Origin: Theocolax elegans
Lineage: Eukaryota > Arthropoda > Insecta > Hymenoptera > Cerocephalidae
DNA length: 64,000 nt
Direction of reading: 5' to 3'
NCBI GenBank assembly: GCA_026168455.1
Contig: CM047430.1
Coordinates: 27,484,735 to 27,548,734 of the forward strand
In this document: positions 58,847-64,000 of the stretch, one piece after another
Position numbering within the stretch: position 1 is the first letter of the stretch
Layout of the letters: each line of letters opens with the position of its first letter
The notes under the pieces: model-generated
The model's input: the letters and a program-made list of their open reading frames with translations, nothing else
Databases searched by the model: none
Told to the model about the DNA's origin: nothing
Translations under genes and position numbers: made by a program

Positions 58847-60308
58847 TATAGTAGGTATTTTATTTGTAATATACTTATTTACTTATTTTTCTTAATACCC
58901 TTAACTTACAATGAGAGGACGTGGATGTTAGGAAACGAATTTGTTTGAAATTAAAGAATACGGGTCCTAGGGATAAGATATCCGACCTTTTAAAAATCTA
59001 GGTGGAAAAGGAAGGAAGAAAACTGATATTAACAGCTATCGCTTAAACTTTTATTCGTTTAAGTAGCTTTAATTGTTAAATACTAATGTTTAATTAAAAA
59101 ATATTTAAAAATCTACGTTTATTTTTATACAAACAATTACATTGATGTTTTATCTTATTTCTTTGACAATTCTTTAATCCAACATACCTTTTGAACAATG
59201 TAACCTATTCAAACAAATTAAAGTTCAAGTGATACCTGTTAATATTATCTCTCTTTTCGTTTTTGATACTAGCAGTAGGTTAAATATGTATAACATAATA
59301 ATTTCTCTAGATTATTTAAAAATGTACAATATTTTTATCCTTTATGGGACCCTTGGGACAAAACCCTAAGACACGAGTCATCTTATTTGGGCAAAAGAAT
59401 CATATTCCACAGTTTCAAAAAAAGTCGTTTACTAAAAGCCATGCCCCGTTTCGGTTAAGATGTTTTACAAAAAAGTGAGCAATAAAAATAAAATAAAAAT
59501 TAACTTTAAAATAAAAACGAAAAAGCTAAAAATAAAAACGTATTCTAAACTAAAATGGATTTTAGTATATTTAAATATGAAACTAGTTAAAAAAAAGTTA
59601 CAGTTATACATATTGAAAGTATAATTTTGGCAGAGTACTTAATGAACTTTGTGTGAAAAAAACTAATATTCGTTTTATTTTGTATTTTATATATTTCATT
59701 TTCCCAATTACAATTTTCATAAATGGCAGTTGTTTACGCAAGTTTTAGGAGGTAACGTTAAGAACGTTAACTATTTTATGGATGCAGTATAATTATTGTC
59801 TTACTCATTTCTGACAAGTATGCTAAACTATAAAACTTGAGGTTTATAGGATCAATGATTTAGGAGACTATATATGGATAATATGGAGTGACACGTTTCC
59901 AAGTAATTTAAAATTTCTAATTTCGATTACAAAGTTAAACGTAAAAGCTGAAATTGTAATGTTTGAAATACAAAATTAATGTATTGATATTATTAATATC
60001 TATACCATCTTGTATTAATATTTCGAGTACGCGTGAAGGTTTAAATTAACTGAAAACCGTACCTCCTCGCTGTGATTCGGTAAATTAAAAAGGATGTCTT
60101 AAATATGAAAGTAATTAACGTAACATACCCACAATTCAACAGGTTGCGCACGAATCGCGAGCACCCCATCGAGCGTTACAACGTTAGTTTTCGTCCTACG
60201 TGATATTTTATATCTGCCCTCAAATAACAAAACGATGAATAATAATCCGAAATATATATTTTAAATACCCGTAATTGTGCGTAAAAAAGTACGATTCCTG
60301 TTTTCACA
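58847..60308. other. AT-rich sequence, no gene
   Basis: No coding frame, RNA gene or element end is recognised. Confidence 0.5.
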
Positions 60309-60542
60309 CACTGAGAAAAAAGTTTTGGTCAAAATGACAATACTAGGTCTATTAATGAAATAATACTGTCAAAATTCAAAAAATTACTATACTATATACA
60401 ACATTTACAACAATTTTTGTTATATTTACCATAAGTTGCGTAAATGTCTACTATACAGTATAGCAATTTATATCACTTTGACACTCTGTCATTTCATTAC
60501 TAGACAGTATTTTTATTGTTACCAGAATGTTTTTCTCAGTGC
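60309..60542. mobile_element. CACTGAG-type MITE, third copy
   Basis: CACTGAGAAAAAAGTTTTGG on the left and AGAATGTTTTTCTCAGTG on the right are inverted. The arms share ATGACAATACT and its counterpart AGACAGTATT. The bases outside both ends read CA rather than TA. Confidence 0.75.
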
Positions 60543-63500
60543 AAGGAAAATTGTATTTAGCGTCAAGAGTCGTTGGTAATTTTCGACAGATGCTCAGGAG
60601 CATCTACACGCGCGTTTGCGGAGTTGAGTATAACTGGGGCTACTTTACAGTAACGCGCGGGCGCGTGAAATATAGGTTAAGGTCTCGTTCCCATCACAAT
60701 GGAGGCGATTAGATGGCACAGATTGAGATTTTTACTAGACCGCATTGTCTAAAAAAACTCTTTTTTGCGTTCAACGCGACGCTTTACACATTTACACATC
60801 AAATGTAGGATCGTCGATTCGGCAGATGATGACGTCCCGCTAATATCAAGTGTCTCGTTAATTGCTCCGAAAATATTGTCCAACGCATCTGTTTTCCGAA
60901 TTTTTCTCTATTATATATTCTGATATTACCACTGTATTTTGTTGATTGAAAATTGTACAATATCGGTACTGAGTGTATACCGCGTATAATCGCGAGAATA
61001 ATTGTAATTTAATCTTTATAGCCATTATAGATATACAGCCTAGTAATGCTGATGATAATGCAATGCAAATATTTACATTAGCGATACTCCCATTTGAATA
61101 ATGCGAATCCCATAGAAAATGGCGTTAAATTTAATTAACTAATTAATTAAATGATAGACAATGCAGTAGATAATCATCTAGCACCATTACCTTTATTAGT
61201 ATATGGTATGTATATATATATATATACACACACTATTTATTCTTTTTTTTTCTTTTTTATAATAATAAATACGTTGCGTAATATAGATTAGTACTAATTA
61301 AATCATATAATTAATTGGAATATTTATTTGCAGATAACTTTTTCTGTTGCGACGAAGTAATACCATCCGTTTATACGTGCAATAAAATGCAAATGTAATT
61401 TAAATTTGTTATTTGCATCAAGAAATTGAAAAGAAATTCTTTGATGCACATTAATGTTTATCGCGGCAAAGGTGTATAGGTAATCAAATGTATACGTTCT
61501 TTGTTTTAAAACATCAAGTTAAAATGACTTACTTTAATATATCAAAAGTTTCGTAATTGTATTAGAAAAAAGTTGTATAATGGGATAATTTTAATTAATT
61601 TAATAATCTAAATTTAATTAAAATACTTTTGTTAATTACTCGAACAAGTTTCACAAATTTTTCTTTTTTCATATTTCAAACGAATCAGAGTATCTCTACG
61701 CAAATTGTAATAATGTCACCATTTTCTTACAACGTACAATAATTTATTTGTTTCGTAAAAGTAAATGTACGTATTTGAAAAAGATATTTCAAATTGATTA
61801 AATGTTTGTATGAATGTAAAGAATGCATATTGTTTTAATACCACGTATCTACAGCATGTATTTTATTTCTATAAGAGTTTCGGCATTGTAATAATGTTAT
61901 TTGTAAATTTTTTCTGGTTTCGCTAAAGTATTAGTCGATACCAAGTAGACCTTACATTTGGTACACGGTAAAACGTTGAGCTCGCAACGATTACTTACAT
62001 TTGTGCGTAAGACAAATGGAAATCTTTGAATAACGGTGCATAGGTAAACAAAGAAAAGTACATAGGGATCGTGTATTTGTATGGTAAAGCAGGCGAATGA
62101 ACCTAAAGTAGTAGTGTTACGAGAGAAAAAGCAAAAAGAGAGAGGGATGGACGATAAACGAAGCTTAACAAAAGGTGAAATTAATGAAAAGAATCTTTTT
62201 TTCAGTAGGCTGTTGTAATATAAATGCAACGCGCGTAACAGGAACTCGTGCGAGAAAGTTCCTTCGTTTCTCGGTGGATTCTCAAAGGTACCTCACGTAG
62301 ACACAAATTTTCCATACTCTCGAGCACAGGTAGTCGTGCGAAAAAATCGACTGAGCTTATAAATACCTATATATATCTAATAATTCTGTACTTTTGTATT
62401 GATTGCACCTGCAAACCTGCATTACAATTGTTTTATGCTCACCATTTTTTATTTACCCTAAATGTAGGATAATTTGTTTTTTTTTTTATAAAATATTCGT
62501 ATAGGATTAAGAGTATATTTACCGAAATTACCATTGGTTCATTTAACATTTAATAAAATCGAATGAGAATAATATGAAATAATACATTTTGTAACGAAAT
62601 ATGCATTATTCGATGTATCAATGTATCTTTCTGATTAATAACGATAATGTTATTCGAGTAGATAATAATTTGTTAATTTTCAGCTCGTGTATATACGTTA
62701 CTGTAAAGCCATTTTCTATTTACAATTAATTAGAGTGATGCATAAGCGATTGCAGAAAGTGCACGCCTACCGAGAGAGTACGTACGCAGCAATGACATTA
62801 CGAAGAACAAATGTGGGTATCAATTCGTTATGTAAAAGAAAAATCGAGCCTCAAAGAAACAGTAAATGTACTTTTCGCCGTAACGGGAGTAGAAAGACGT
62901 TAAAAAGCTCTCGGTAAGGGAGAAGGAGGTTTATCAAATTCGCGCTTTAAAGGAGAGAGAGCGAGAGAGAGAGAGAGAGAAAGTCCGTGAGTCGAAGTGC
63001 CGCGGGACTCGCGCTCGTCCTCTTTAAGAGGCAGGGATTAATCAGGACGCCATGGAAACGGAATTACGCAATTATGGGCTGGGCCGAGCGTCCCAGACGT
63101 CGGCGTCCCTCGCTGCACCCACACACACGGGGGAACGAATTGTCTATACTTTTACCGCTCGATATTGTTACTCCGCGAAGTTGCATGTGCAACCCTCTAT
63201 CGGAAATACGCGACTCGACGACTCGAGAGGAATTATATACCCGACGAATACATTGATTCGACGGTACCATCCTACTCGACTCCACAGACTCCTATTTTCC
63301 CTTTTTTCATTCTCGTTCGCTCTATCTCCCCAGTGCTTTATTCTACTCGATGGTACTTGACATTGAACTTAATGTTAATGTACCCGCCGAATATCATCCC
63401 TTTTATTACATTTAACCTACATTTTACCTTCTCACTGAATATCCTTAATGTGTGTAACATTATATTCTTTGCGTATGCAATCTGCTTTTTTTAATTAATT

Positions 63501-64000
63501 TTATCAAATCTAGTTTAAACTCTACTTTTTTTATTTCTATGCAATTATGTTAAGGCAGCTCTCTACATTTTGTAAGAACAAACGGGACCCACTGCTTCCT
63601 GCTTCAGTTAAAAAAAAAGGAACGAAAGAATCCAATCTTTTACATTGTTAACCATTGCAACAATATCATTGTGATCGTTCCACCCATTCGTTTAAAAAGA
63701 AATCCTTTCCCACTTTCCAACTCTCGATTTTTATATCTATCACCGCATGAACTTTAATTATTTCGTAGATACAACAAAAATAATCACTATTTTTGTTTCA
63801 TTTTTCTTTATGATTTTTGGTATCAACTTCTATTTTAAATTAGATACTCCGTTTTGAAATGTAGTAAACTATTCATCAGTTATTCTTTGTTTAATTATAC
63901 ATAAATGTAAATAAAATGTTAGAGTTATCTGGTGAAACAGAAGTAAATCTACGTTATTCAGAACAAATTTGCATAAACACGGAATAATAATTACTAATAT
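60543..64000. other. Mostly single-copy sequence with CpG-rich patches
   Basis: CpG-richer blocks lie at 60550-60860, 62760-62920 and 62980-63250. There is an (AT)n/(AC)n run at 61207-61232 and a GA run at 62957-62981. Frames in 62987-63494 overlap on both strands and show no known domain. No splice-consistent gene model can be built. Confidence 0.4.

Overview
This window is AT-rich eukaryotic nuclear DNA and almost certainly insect. CpG is not depleted in its GC-rich patches, and long CT/GA microsatellites, tRNA-derived SINEs, a LINE fragment and many short inverted-repeat transposons are present. A hymenopteran is my best guess, but this is inference; no taxonomic marker gene is present. 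I find no intact protein-coding gene. Most short open frames lie in repeats, microsatellites or SINEs. The only recognisable coding sequence is debris of a non-LTR retrotransposon.

Layout. Positions 1-2.9 kb are AT-rich sequence with a foldback element (658-1160) and a decayed TTAA-type element. From 2.9 to 33.4 kb the sequence repeatedly jumps back on itself. Segment A is present twice (1.2 kb step) and segment B twice (2.07 kb). A longer series C, D, E, F is traversed with six further back-jumps of 1.8-3.0 kb, so each stretch is present two to four times. The copies are near-identical and the junctions lie in short shared words. This is either iterated local template switching or an artefact of long-read assembly. 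The repeated sequence is itself built from mobile elements: a 1.77 kb TIR element with internal tandem repeats, TTAA-flanked foldback elements, a SINE, and a Helitron-like family (R1).

From 33.4 to 37 kb there is a 0.72 kb TTAA-flanked foldback element with about 230-bp arms, a dispersed repeat and an AT palindrome. From about 37.3 kb onward the DNA is mostly single-copy. It has CpG-rich, microsatellite-bearing patches, the best at 40.2-41.2 kb, which looks like a promoter with a non-coding first exon ending in a consensus splice donor. Scattered transposons lie between these patches: LINE debris at 38.4-39.1 and 53.1-55.3 kb, a second SINE at 39.8 kb, and several MITEs.

The best-supported new observation is the R1 family. 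The copy at 57713-58820 sits inside a MITE whose two halves can be rejoined by comparison with a sister MITE at 39.6 kb. This gives an empty site. R1 lies between A and T with no target duplication and ends in CTAG, with a short GC palindrome ten bases upstream. Those are Helitron-like features.
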